This document shows, one piece after another, positions 54,909 through 63,387 of a stretch of 64,000 nt of DNA (position 1 is its first letter; every line of letters starts with the position of its first letter). The position numbers were made by a program, and so were the translations under genes. The DNA is taken from contig JARLGK010000061.1 in the NCBI GenBank assembly GCA_031296075.1, positions 1 to 64,000 on the forward strand. The letters run 5' to 3'. The notes beneath the pieces were generated by a model. That model was not told where the DNA came from. It worked only from the letters and a program-made list of their open reading frames with translations, and made no database searches. The stretch comes from Candidatus Acidiferrales bacterium. Lineage in GTDB: Bacteria; Acidobacteriota; Terriglobia; Acidiferrales; UBA7541.

Positions 54909-56948
54909 CTACGGCAGGTAGTAGCGGAACGAGGTGAACACCATGTTGTTGTCCGAGTGCGGCTGCCCGCTTGCTGCGATGGGGAGCGTGGTGCTTCCAA
55001 CGCCGCGCCAAGTGTTGCGGATAAGGTTGGAATACTGCATGCCGAACTGCACGGTACCTTTCGGGCCCTTATAGAAGCGATACCAAAACCCGATGGTTCC
55101 CTCGATCAGGTTTCGCGTGTCGCCCGTGCAGCTGCCGAGCGGGCCGGGAATGAAGCCCGTGCCGCCGCCGACGCCAGTTGGGACGCCGAGGTTGGTGTTG
55201 GTCGCCGGCCCAGTGAGTGGCTCCGTCTCCGTCCAGCATCCGGAGTTGTTCAGGCTCTTGTAACCATACCCCTCGTTGCATATGCCGGACCCGGTAGTCG
55301 CCTCGATGCAAGGGCCAAAGACGCCCGAGGCAGACTTCATGTAGGCAGTGCGCTCCTCGAATTCGCCGCCGATGTTGAGGTTGATGTCCAGTTTCGGCGT
55401 TGGATGGAACTGCAGCGTGCCGAGGGCTTGGAAGTTGTGGATTGGAACGAGCGTGCCGTCGGGGCGAACAGTAAGGTCGGCCAATCCGCCGGAGCCGTAC
55501 CGTCCGATGCCGGTGCCGCCCATGAAGTGAACGCCGAGGTCAACCTTCTTCTCGAACAGGTTCCACCGCGCGTTGGCCCCGATACCACCGGTCCCTGCGG
55601 AATTATTCGTGGCGCCGAAGCCAGACAGAGCCGGGGTGGCGCCGGTGCACCCCAACAAAGTTGCGGAGTTCACGACGCACGGGAAGGTGCGGTCGTGGAC
55701 CACGCCCGCCACGCCGAAGATCTCGTAGTGGCCGAAACCGGGTTCAAAGACCGCCTTGAGGACAAAGTCTGGAGCATCGTTGTACCCGTAATTGGCGAGC
55801 GGATTGTAGAGACCGCCGCTGGTACCGAAAGCGCCGAGCAGGAAATTGTTGAATGTCGGGTTGAGGTTGATGGTGTAGGTACCGCCAGCGCTGCACCCAT
55901 TCGTGCCAGGAGTTGTGCATGTGAGCGTTGTCGAGGCAGCTTGGGCCGTGGGGTTGCCGTGAACCGTAATTGTAGGTTGGGCTTCCTCCACTGCGAAGCC
56001 AAGCCAGACCTTGTTGTTGAAGTTCTTGGTGACGCGGAATCCGTACTGCCGCGCCCAGCTAAAGCCGATGTGGTACTGCGCGTCGATGGTCTGCGGCAAA
56101 GCCTCGGTGCGGTTATCCATGCCCTTGTTGGTTTCCGTCAGGAGGCTCCACTGCTGGCCCCCGGTAAAGGTCCAGCCGCTGTTGAAGGCGGCCTGAGCCC
56201 AGAACTGGCGCTGGCGCATGGTGTAGCTGTTGCTCTGGTTGTTGTTTGATGTAACGCCGGCGGAGAGGAAATCCATTTCGTAGTAGCCGCCGATCTTGAC
56301 ATTGTCCAGCTTCCCTTCGGCCAACATCGAGATGCGCGACTGACGGCCGCTGGCTTGAAACTCAGATATGTGGGCATTCGAGGCGCCATTAAAGGGATTG
56401 GAGCTGAGGGTGGAATTGATGTCCGAGGCCAGCGCCTTCTGGCGCCATACCGTTTCCGCCGCCATGAAGCCACCCGGAGTAAGCGTGATGCCTTTGAACG
56501 AGATCGAGGTCGGAGGCCCGGTCTTTTCCTGACTGGCCGCGAGGTTCGACGGGTTGGAGCTTGCCGCCACGCCTGTGACCGGTCCAATACCCGCAGGATC
56601 CGCACCGGCAGGAGCCGCGGCTAGGCCCGCTCCGGCGACACTCGCAGCGTGCAGTTGTTCCTCGAGCAGTTCCATCTTTGCCTGCTGTTGCTGCAGCTGC
56701 TTTGCCTGCGATTCGAGAAGTTCGCGGAGCTGCTGTAGCTCGGCGGATATCTCGGAACTCGATGCTTCGGCTTTGGGAGCCGGGTCAGCGTTCGGGGCAG
56801 CAGCTGGAGCGGGGCTACTCGCCGCGCTCGCTGCAGAACTCATTCTTGCGCCCGCTGCGGCGTCTTTGTCCGCCGCATTACCTGTAGCGGCCAACGCAGG
56901 CAATACCACGAGGCCGAGGGATAAAATACATGCTGCAAGTGCTCGCAT
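54909..56948 (-). CDS. coiled-coil porin-like outer-membrane protein
   Basis: A 679-aa protein: signal peptide (1-25), Ala/Pro-rich stretch, a coiled coil at about residues 65-105 (ISAELQQLRELLESQAKQLQQQQ), then a barrel with many Gly/aromatic strands (GGFMAAETVWRQ, YYEMDFLS, RQRQFWAQAAF, GGQQWSLLTE), ending SFRYYLP. The layout is that of trimeric porins with N-terminal coiled coils (DcaP-like or Omp-alpha-like). The ribosome binding site AAGGAGG is perfect, suggesting high expression. It converges with the TonB-receptor-like gene. Confidence 0.82.
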   Translation of the reverse strand: MRALAACILSLGLVVLPALAATGNAADKDAAAGARMSSAASAASSPAPAAAPNADPAPKAEASSSEISAELQQLRELLESQAKQLQQQQAKMELLEEQLHAASVAGAGLAAAPAGADPAGIGPVTGVAASSNPSNLAASQEKTGPPTSISFKGITLTPGGFMAAETVWRQKALASDINSTLSSNPFNGASNAHISEFQASGRQSRISMLAEGKLDNVKIGGYYEMDFLSAGVTSNNNQSNSYTMRQRQFWAQAAFNSGWTFTGGQQWSLLTETNKGMDNRTEALPQTIDAQYHIGFSWARQYGFRVTKNFNNKVWLGFAVEEAQPTITVHGNPTAQAASTTLTCTTPGTNGCSAGGTYTINLNPTFNNFLLGAFGTSGGLYNPLANYGYNDAPDFVLKAVFEPGFGHYEIFGVAGVVHDRTFPCVVNSATLLGCTGATPALSGFGATNNSAGTGGIGANARWNLFEKKVDLGVHFMGGTGIGRYGSGGLADLTVRPDGTLVPIHNFQALGTLQFHPTPKLDINLNIGGEFEERTAYMKSASGVFGPCIEATTGSGICNEGYGYKSLNNSGCWTETEPLTGPATNTNLGVPTGVGGGTGFIPGPLGSCTGDTRNLIEGTIGFWYRFYKGPKGTVQFGMQYSNLIRNTWRGVGSTTLPIAASGQPHSDNNMVFTSFRYYLP

Positions 56949-57528
56949 TCATTCCTCCTTGAAATTTTCTATCGAATACGGATAGCGACAAACACCACAA
57001 CGCGACGATCTCAATTCGATTTCCGCGTGAGCTTGGCGTCTTTCAAACTGAGAGCCGCCTCTAGCCAGCCGCGTGAGAAAACTCCACGTAAAGCGCCCAC
57101 GTCTTCCGGGAATCTTTAGAGAAATCCAACGTTCATGGAATGTTCTGACGTTCGCCAAATCTCCCGTGCGGCCACACCCGAGACGCAAAAGAGAAAGCGA
57201 CCTGACGTTAACGGCTCCGATTGAATCGCCTGTGATAGGAATATGAATAGTGTGTTACTGACAGGTGGTCCTAGTACTACGCGAAAAGCGGGGCTTCGGC
57301 GAGTCCTGGAAGCGACCTTCGGCCGGAGAAGCTTGCTGCGCGGCGCCGTCGAATCGGTGAAGTTCGTTCGGGTCTCGACTCCAGCTTCGCAAAAAGCTGG
57401 AAAGTCCCGCGAACAAGCAATGGAGACTCTCCATTCGCCGTGGTGCAAAAACTCGGTCTGGGCGCAGACCTCATTACTGTTCAGCACCTTCTGCCGCGTG
57501 TTAGTATTATTCGAGTCGTTCGCACGAT
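56949..57528. other. 580-bp gap upstream of tRNA-Val and the porin gene
   Basis: Contains the porin leader on the minus strand. Several short open frames on both strands lack ribosome binding sites and recognisable content; I see no gene. Confidence 0.5.
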
Positions 57529-57605
57529 AGGCCCGTAGCTCAGTTGGCTAGAGCGCCACCTTGACACGGTGGAGGTCTGCGGTTCGAGCCCGCACGGGCC
57601 TACCA
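57529..57605 (+). tRNA. tRNA-Val (anticodon GAC)
   Basis: Folds as a tRNA: acceptor AGGCCCG paired with CGGGCCT, TAGCTCAG D arm, anticodon stem CCACC/GGTGG with loop TTGACAC (anticodon GAC), T arm CTGCGGTTCGAGCCCGCA-type, discriminator A and encoded CCA. A possible integrase remnant abuts its 3' end. Confidence 0.95.
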
Positions 57606-57606
57606 T

Positions 57607-57828
57607 TCATCCTACTGACCTGCCCGTAGTTGCGGTTTCCCCTATTTGGCTTTTCGTCGAGTTGAAGACCCCTGTAGCGGATTTTGTAGCGGCTAGTACC
57701 GCTGTTTGTCCCCTCACGAGCATCTCTACGGCCTTCTGTTTCAGCTCCTCGCTCGGATGCCTTACGTGGGTCTTGGTCTTTATTGCGCTTCCAAACCACA
57801 GCTTACCCGGGTCGAGGAGCCGACATTG
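57607..57828 (-). pseudogene. possible decayed integrase C-terminus next to tRNA-Val
   Basis: On the minus strand a frame without start, ending 2 bases from the tRNA 3' end, reads LLDPGKLWFG, then KTHVRHPSEELKQKAVEMLV, then a Thr/Ser-rich tail. The middle part resembles the end of tyrosine recombinases (catalytic Tyr, Thr-His, then helix with KAVE.L), but Lys stands where Tyr is expected. If right, this is the scar of an element once integrated at tRNA-Val. The resemblance is short and not certain. Confidence 0.3.
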
Positions 57829-58128
57829 TTATGCAATCAAGTGGGTACTAGCACGCGGAGCGTTGCTCTGCCCAGAAACCCCGCTTACAAGTGGCCGGCA
57901 AGTGCTTGAATTGACAGCCTAGGAAATCGCAGTTCTGTTTGCCCACAAACACATGTTTTCGATGCAGAAGGTCCGCAGGCGCTAGGCCAGCCGCATCGCT
58001 CCGGAACGATGGCGGTCCATTCCTCTGAATTGCGGCTCGCTTGTACCAACAGTCTTGACTTGAACGGTGCCTGTCAATAGGATCAGCCCAACTAATAGCC
58101 CTGCAAGACGGGTTGAGATCTTTATACC
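57829..58128. other. 300-bp gap before the AraC gene
   Basis: No gene or clear regulatory motif recognised. Confidence 0.4.
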
Positions 58129-59061
58129 TTGAAGAGGGTGCGCTCCGTGACCGCAGGAACGAACAGGGTTTTCACGGTTCGCGAAACGCATGGAAGAGTC
58201 CTTAGGCCTTATAACCGCCTAATAGCCCACAGTGCTGACGTGGGTTGGCGCTCCCTCTATGCCGCCATCATCGAAGAGGCCCCTTTTGATGCAATCGAAT
58301 CGGGCGTTCGCCATCCTTTTCTAATCTACCATTTGTGTCATCCAACTGCGGTCACGCGCAAGATCTCCGGCGCGCCGCGTGAGAGAGCTCTCATCGGTCC
58401 CCGTCGAATTTGTGTGACACCTGCTGGAACTACCGCCCAGTGGCAGCATTCTGGGCATCCTGAAATTCTTCAGGTTTATTTGCGCGATTCGGTTTACGCA
58501 ACTGCGGTCAATGAAATGTACGGATGCGAGGCATCATCTGCTCAGATTGTGCCTCGGTTTGCCGTCTTGGATCCGTTGCTCGAACAATTGTCCATGGCGA
58601 TTGTCACGGCACTTCAGGATGGAAGCGTGCGGGAAGGGCTCTATATAGATACGTTGGCGCAGATGATAGCCGTGCATCTCGCGCGACATCATTCGGCGCG
58701 GTCGTTACCAGACCGCACACCAACTGCAAGGCCCATATCCAATCCAAAAATGAGGAGATTAGTTGACTTCATCGAGGAAAACCTCGACCGCGATCTGAGC
58801 CTCGAGGTGATAGCGGCGGAGGCGGAGATCAGTCCACTTTACTTGCCTCGCGCCTTTAAGACTGCCGTCGGTCAGTCTCCACATCAATATGTGATTGGAC
58901 GCCGTATTCAAAAAGCCAGGAATCTACTAGCGAACACCGATGCCCCAATCGCCGATATTGCTTTGGCCGTGGGTTTTTCATCACAAAGTCATCTCTCCAA
59001 CTGGTTTCTGCGACTCGTGGGAGTTTCTCCAGCGAGTTATCGGCGACAAGCTATCGCTTGA
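58129..59061 (+). CDS. AraC-family transcription regulator
   Basis: A 310-aa regulator. The N-terminal 190 residues are an effector or dimer domain without clear match (HPFLIYHLCHP, VTPAGTTAQWQHSGHP). The C-terminal 100 residues are the double helix-turn-helix of AraC: DFIEENLDRDLSLEVIAAEA, SPLYLPRAFKTAVGQSPHQYV, then IADIALAVGFSSQSHLSNWF and the closing GVSPASYRR. Start is uncertain: TTG 58129, or GTG 58138 or 58147, the last with GAAGAGG upstream. It is convergent with the hydroxylase operon, which is a likely target. Confidence 0.9.
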   Translation: MKRVRSVTAGTNRVFTVRETHGRVLRPYNRLIAHSADVGWRSLYAAIIEEAPFDAIESGVRHPFLIYHLCHPTAVTRKISGAPRERALIGPRRICVTPAGTTAQWQHSGHPEILQVYLRDSVYATAVNEMYGCEASSAQIVPRFAVLDPLLEQLSMAIVTALQDGSVREGLYIDTLAQMIAVHLARHHSARSLPDRTPTARPISNPKMRRLVDFIEENLDRDLSLEVIAAEAEISPLYLPRAFKTAVGQSPHQYVIGRRIQKARNLLANTDAPIADIALAVGFSSQSHLSNWFLRLVGVSPASYRRQAIA

Positions 59062-59111
59062 CCACCGCAAATTGGCTTCATGGCGATTCTGACTAAACAG
59101 CGTTGCCAGTA

Positions 59112-59669
59112 TTAGGTGATTGGCGGGTCAATATTGCCGATCGAGAATAACGAGAAGTCGTCTTGCGGCCACTGCGTAGGCCTCAGCTTCTCCGCGCCCA
59201 ACTGTTGATATCTTCCAGCATAGAACAGCAAAGGCTTATCGTCCCGCGACTCGAAGTGCTCTACCCGGCCGACATACAACGAGTGATCGCCAGCCGGATG
59301 CGCGTCGATCACTTGCACAACAAAATAGGCGACCGCGCCTTCCAGTAGAGGAATGTCCTTCCTCATTGTGAAACGAATTTCGAGCCCCTCCACCGTATGT
59401 CCAGCGAAGTGATTACTTAACACCTCCTGGTTTTCTGCCAGCACGCTAACCCCGTAGCGGCCAACGCGTGGAAGTATCCGGTGCATGTATGAGCGATTGT
59501 CCAATGAAACCAGCACGAGCGGGGGATCAAGAGACACTGAGACAAACGCATTGGCAGTCATGCCGTGCGTATGCTCTTCGTAACGGGCCGTTACGACGGT
59601 AACACCACTGGCAAATCGCCCTAAAGCGTTTCGGAACTGGATTGGATCGAAAGAGGGAGCGCGTTCGAT
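59112..59669 (-). CDS. flavin reductase of the HpaC type, start codon non-canonical
   Basis: A flavin reductase that gives reduced flavin to the adjacent HpaB-type hydroxylase. The reading frame from 59669 codes for SFDPIQFRNALGRFASGVTVV, then HGMTANAFVSVSLDPPLVLVS and the SNHFAG segment, all conserved in the flavin-reductase-like FMN-binding fold. But upstream of the internal ATG at 59561 there is no ATG, GTG or TTG; the family N-terminus is reached at an ATC codon (59669), seven bases after AGGAG. Using the internal ATG would remove the first strand and flavin-binding parts. So either ATC is used or the start has been mutated. It is 21 bases after the hydroxylase stop. Confidence 0.8.
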   Translation of the reverse strand: MERAPSFDPIQFRNALGRFASGVTVVTARYEEHTHGMTANAFVSVSLDPPLVLVSLDNRSYMHRILPRVGRYGVSVLAENQEVLSNHFAGHTVEGLEIRFTMRKDIPLLEGAVAYFVVQVIDAHPAGDHSLYVGRVEHFESRDDKPLLFYAGRYQQLGAEKLRPTQWPQDDFSLFSIGNIDPPIT

Positions 59670-59690
59670 GGGATGTCTCCTCTGATTTGC

Positions 59691-61277
59691 CTACGTCTTT
59701 CGATTCCCGCCCTTCATGACCGCACTGATGTCATCCGGATTAATCAAATCCGGCACTGTCCAGCCGTCCAGGTTGTATTCCGCCATGCATTCTTCGGCGA
59801 AGCCCTTGTACTTCGCGGATTGGCCCATCGATTCGGCCACCATCAAGATCTCGAAACGAATACTCTCGTGGTTGCCAAAGTAGTTGCGCTCGTATAGCTC
59901 ATGCCGTCCGCCAAACTCTGTTCCCATCGCATCCCACATCAGTTTCATCAGTTTTACGCGATCCACGGCCGAGTAACCGTTCGAACCGCGCACGTATTGG
60001 TCGAGGTGCTTGCGGATTTCTGGCTGTTTGAAGTCGTTGGCATGGGAGGGGAGGTAAATCAGTGCGCTGGCGAGCACGTTCTCGATGATCTCCTTGAGCC
60101 GCGGATAAGCCATGCTGGACATGACGCGATACGCCAAACCGTAATCGAGATTGGGCAGGACGTAACCCGGCGTCCACGGAGTGGTCGTACGAGCCATCGC
60201 ATCGGTCAGGGCCCAGAACAGGTTGCGCCAAGCCAGCACTTCACCCACCTGTACTTGTACGCCTCGAAAATCCTTCGCGCCCGTAGCGTCAACTCCCTTG
60301 AGCAACAGCCCGGCGATAAAATCAAGCTTGACCGCCAACCGCGTGCAACCGTGAAACATGAAACGCGGAAGGAAACCCGAGCGCGGAAAGAAGTTATTGA
60401 CCTTCTCGATGTCGCCATAAGCGAAGACATTTTCCCACGGGATAAACACTTTATCGAAAACCAGGATTGAGTCGTTCTCATCGAGCCGGCTCGAAAGCGG
60501 GTAATCGAACGGACTGCCCATTACACCCGCAGTCATCTCATAGGACGGTCGGCAGAAGAGTTTGAGGCCCGGCGAATTCGTAGGCGCGATGCAGACGAAG
60601 GCAAAATCCTTTGTTTTGATGGGCAATGCGCCATTGTTTGCAATGAAGTTGTAATTCGTAAGGGTCGAAGTCGTAGCGACAACCTTCGCGCCGCTGACGA
60701 TCAAGCCGCCATCCGTTTCCTTCTCGACGTGCATGTAAACATCGCGCACCTCGGAAAGTTCTTTGTTGCGATCCACCGGAGGATTGACGATGGCGTGATT
60801 GACGAAGGTGACTTCCTCCTGCACTTTCTTGTACCAACGCCGGGCATTCTCCTGATATGGCGCATAAAACTCCGAGTTCGCCCCCAGCGTCGCAAGGAAC
60901 GCAGCCTTGTAATCCGGGCTGCGCCCCATCCAGCCATAGGTCACGCGCGCCCACTCCGCGATCGCATCCCGCGCCCCCACCATTTCTTCCGCATTGCGTG
61001 CCGGTTTGAAGAATTTGTGGGTGTAGCCGCCATTGCCCGTATCGGTCTCGGTGCAAAGTATGGTCTTCCGTTGATCGTGCAACGCGTCGTACAAACGGGC
61101 CAACATCCGAACCGTATTGCGGAAGGCCGGGTGCGTAGAAACGTCCTTCACTCGCTCGCCGTAAATCCAAATCTCGCGCCCATCGCGCAGGCTATCAATG
61201 AACTCTTTCGAAGTGAACGGCCGCCTGCGCGTCGTGTCATTCACTTTGGTGTTTGGCGTGTTCTCGTTGCTCGACAT
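59691..61277 (-). CDS. 4-hydroxyphenylacetate 3-hydroxylase-like flavin monooxygenase
   Basis: A 528-aa FADH2-dependent monooxygenase of the HpaB family, which ortho-hydroxylates phenolic compounds. Typical segments: the N-terminal [38 protein letters not shown], the [12 protein letters not shown] segment, and the C-terminal [17 protein letters not shown]. Start ATG 61277 has AGGAGG before it. It is followed by the flavin reductase gene and preceded by a bicupin gene on the same strand, an obvious operon. The actual phenol cannot be told; no ring-cleavage genes are seen in the window. Confidence 0.92.
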   Translation of the reverse strand: MSSNENTPNTKVNDTTRRRPFTSKEFIDSLRDGREIWIYGERVKDVSTHPAFRNTVRMLARLYDALHDQRKTILCTETDTGNGGYTHKFFKPARNAEEMVGARDAIAEWARVTYGWMGRSPDYKAAFLATLGANSEFYAPYQENARRWYKKVQEEVTFVNHAIVNPPVDRNKELSEVRDVYMHVEKETDGGLIVSGAKVVATTSTLTNYNFIANNGALPIKTKDFAFVCIAPTNSPGLKLFCRPSYEMTAGVMGSPFDYPLSSRLDENDSILVFDKVFIPWENVFAYGDIEKVNNFFPRSGFLPRFMFHGCTRLAVKLDFIAGLLLKGVDATGAKDFRGVQVQVGEVLAWRNLFWALTDAMARTTTPWTPGYVLPNLDYGLAYRVMSSMAYPRLKEIIENVLASALIYLPSHANDFKQPEIRKHLDQYVRGSNGYSAVDRVKLMKLMWDAMGTEFGGRHELYERNYFGNHESIRFEILMVAESMGQSAKYKGFAEECMAEYNLDGWTVPDLINPDDISAVMKGGNRKT

Positions 61278-61340
61278 CCTGGTCCTCCTCCGCGTTTCCG
61301 TTTGGCTTGACCTTTAAGCCGCCAGGCACTACTTAGCATC

Positions 61341-62189
61341 CTACGCAAAATGCGCCCAATCGCGCTCGAACCGAAATACCTCTTTGGCCGGCGGCAGCGG
61401 TGCCTGCGTCTCTATCCAGCGGACGGGCTCCGTGCCAGCATTCTCAAAACTGTGAATGCAGCCTACGCTGGTCCAGATCACGTCTCCGGGCCCTAAATCA
61501 TATTTCTTTCCATCTGCCGTCGCACGAACGCGCCCGTCGGCGATAAAGTAGGACTCCTCGAAAGTATGATCGTGCGGATCGATTTTTGCCCCCGGCGCGT
61601 ATTGAATCAGAAACAGCGATTGATGGATCGCGCCGAATGAACGGTCCACGAACATCTTGATCGCGACGCCTGTAGTCGGGTTGAAACCCTCCATCTGTGA
61701 CGGGCCGCCCGGCCGCGGCAACTGCGACTCGTCGAAGTGGCCGACGACAGTCTGGGCCGCGTCTTGACTCTCAGGCGGTGCGGGTTGCATGGCAACATCG
61801 CCGCCGGTGAAAAACGTATCGCGGCCGTATTCCACGGGACGGGGTTGTGGCGCTTGCATCTCTAGCCAACAAACCATTCGATCTCCTGCGCTGCGCCAGC
61901 CATGTCGCATGCCCGTACGAATCAATCCGAAGTGACCGGGACCTAGCGTGTAACCTTTCTCACCAATCTGTGCGATAACAGTTCCTTCTAGAATGTAGAA
62001 ACTCTCTTCGAATGAGTGCGTGTGCGGCTGAACCACGCCTGCAGGCTCGAGAAAACAGATTCCCACGCCCATATGAACCGAGCCCATCGCGTGATCCACG
62101 TAAGTGGCGCGCCGAAAACCAGTGCAATGCTTTTCGTAAATTGTTGGCGTTCGTGCGGCAGCTAGGTCAATTCTAGATACGTGGTGCAT
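61341..62189 (-). CDS. bicupin protein
   Basis: A 282-aa two-cupin protein. Each half has the metal-binding cupin motif: PHTHSFEESFYILEG with later GHFGLIRTGMRHGW, and PHDHTFEESYFIADG with later GDVIWTSVGCIHSF. His/His/Glu/His sets are complete in both, so two metals may bind. It may act as a dioxygenase, isomerase or hydrolase on the product of the neighbouring hydroxylase. ATG 62189 has GGAGAG five bases before and was preferred to the frame's earlier start at 62225. It is the first gene of the hydroxylase operon, 63 bases upstream of it. Confidence 0.87.
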   Translation of the reverse strand: MHHVSRIDLAAARTPTIYEKHCTGFRRATYVDHAMGSVHMGVGICFLEPAGVVQPHTHSFEESFYILEGTVIAQIGEKGYTLGPGHFGLIRTGMRHGWRSAGDRMVCWLEMQAPQPRPVEYGRDTFFTGGDVAMQPAPPESQDAAQTVVGHFDESQLPRPGGPSQMEGFNPTTGVAIKMFVDRSFGAIHQSLFLIQYAPGAKIDPHDHTFEESYFIADGRVRATADGKKYDLGPGDVIWTSVGCIHSFENAGTEPVRWIETQAPLPPAKEVFRFERDWAHFA

Positions 62190-62225
62190 ATCGGCTCTCC
62201 ATTGAATCAATCCTGCTCCTGCCAC

Positions 62226-62491
62226 TCTAGGCTAATGTAGAATGCGTTGACCAGCTTGCAGAAAGCCCGCTCTCATGAGCAGAATCATGACGTGCGGTCC
62301 GGAGTCTCTTTGGTGGTCGTACCTGTTCTTCGTCGGCTTCTGAAGTCCGCTGTCTGCCGTTCGGCAGGTCACCAGGTCACGAATCTGTCCAATCAAGTGC
62401 TGTTTCTGCAAGCGGCACCGCACGGCAATCTGCTATTTCATCGTCCGCCGTTGTGGTGTGCCGCATCGCGTTGCGCCCGCAGGAGCGTGGA
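62226..62491. other. 265-bp divergent gap
   Basis: Between the cupin operon and the plus-strand gene; promoters for both should be here. No strong consensus noticed; the AGGAG site of the plus-strand gene is at 62481-62485. Confidence 0.4.
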
Positions 62492-63379
62492 ATGGCTGGC
62501 ATAGATCGGTTCAAGATACTCGGGCTTACACTGCTGCTTGTGGGGCTGCTGAGTTGTCCCGTGTTCGCCCAAACCGATCCCAGCGGGGAATGGGAAAACC
62601 GCTTTCACGAGGACGAGCCCGAGCGCGTTCCAGGCCCTGAAATTGGCGATTACCTTGGGCTCCCGATCAACGATGCGGCGCGCCTCAGAGGCGATAGCTG
62701 GGACGCCACGTTGCTCGAGCTGCCCGAGAATCAATGCAGGCCACACCCGTCCGACTATGCCTGGCGCGGCCCCGCGCTTCTCAGAATCTGGAAGGAAGTG
62801 GATCCGCAGACCGAGAAGCTGATCGCCTACCACACGCACATTTCGTGGCAGTCACCCGAACAAACAATCTACATGGATGGACGCCCGCACCCTCCGGACT
62901 ATGCGCCCCACACCTGGCAGGGCTTTTCCACTGGGAAATGGCAGGGGGATATTCTCACAGTTACGACCGACCATCTGAAAGAAGGTTGGATCCGACGAAA
63001 CGGAATTCCTCGCAGTGCAAATGCCGTCGTAACGACATACCTCTTGCGCCACCAAGACTACCTTACCGTGGCGGTCCTTATTTCCGACCCGGCTTATCTC
63101 ACCGAGCCATTCATTCGCACGACGGATTTCGTTAGCGCTCCGCAACAGCAGATTGCGCCGTATCCCTGCGAGGTTGTGGACGAAGTCGATCGGCCGTCGG
63201 GCGTCGTGCCCAATCACTTGCCGGGTACGAATCCGTTTCTCAACGAGTTCCCGTCCGAATATGGGATCCCTCCGGAAGCGGCTAGGGGTGGGGCGGAAAC
63301 GATGTACCCCGAGTACCAAATAAAGCTAAAGACCATGAAAGCGCTCCCGCGACCGGCAAGGAAGCACTCGGACCGATAA
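62492..63379 (+). CDS. exported protein of unknown function
   Basis: A 295-aa protein with a signal peptide (residues 1-27, LTLLLVGLLSCPVFAQ). The mature part resembles conserved acidobacterial exported proteins of unknown role: a start like DPSGEWENRFHEDEPER, then LPENQCRPHPSDYAWRGP, EQTIYMDGRPHPPDYAPHTWQG, GKWQGDILTVTTDHLKEGWIRRNG. The IYMDGRPHP...GKWEGDTLVV pattern is common to such families. ATG 62492 has AGGAG at proper spacing. It is followed 8 bases later by a metallo-beta-lactamase-fold gene, with which it is probably co-transcribed. Confidence 0.8.
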   Translation: MAGIDRFKILGLTLLLVGLLSCPVFAQTDPSGEWENRFHEDEPERVPGPEIGDYLGLPINDAARLRGDSWDATLLELPENQCRPHPSDYAWRGPALLRIWKEVDPQTEKLIAYHTHISWQSPEQTIYMDGRPHPPDYAPHTWQGFSTGKWQGDILTVTTDHLKEGWIRRNGIPRSANAVVTTYLLRHQDYLTVAVLISDPAYLTEPFIRTTDFVSAPQQQIAPYPCEVVDEVDRPSGVVPNHLPGTNPFLNEFPSEYGIPPEAARGGAETMYPEYQIKLKTMKALPRPARKHSDR

Positions 63380-63387
63380 AGAAAAAA

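Noticed and set aside
57243-57530. A 95-codon open frame before tRNA-Val
   Set aside because: No ribosome binding site, no recognisable sequence, and it runs into the tRNA.
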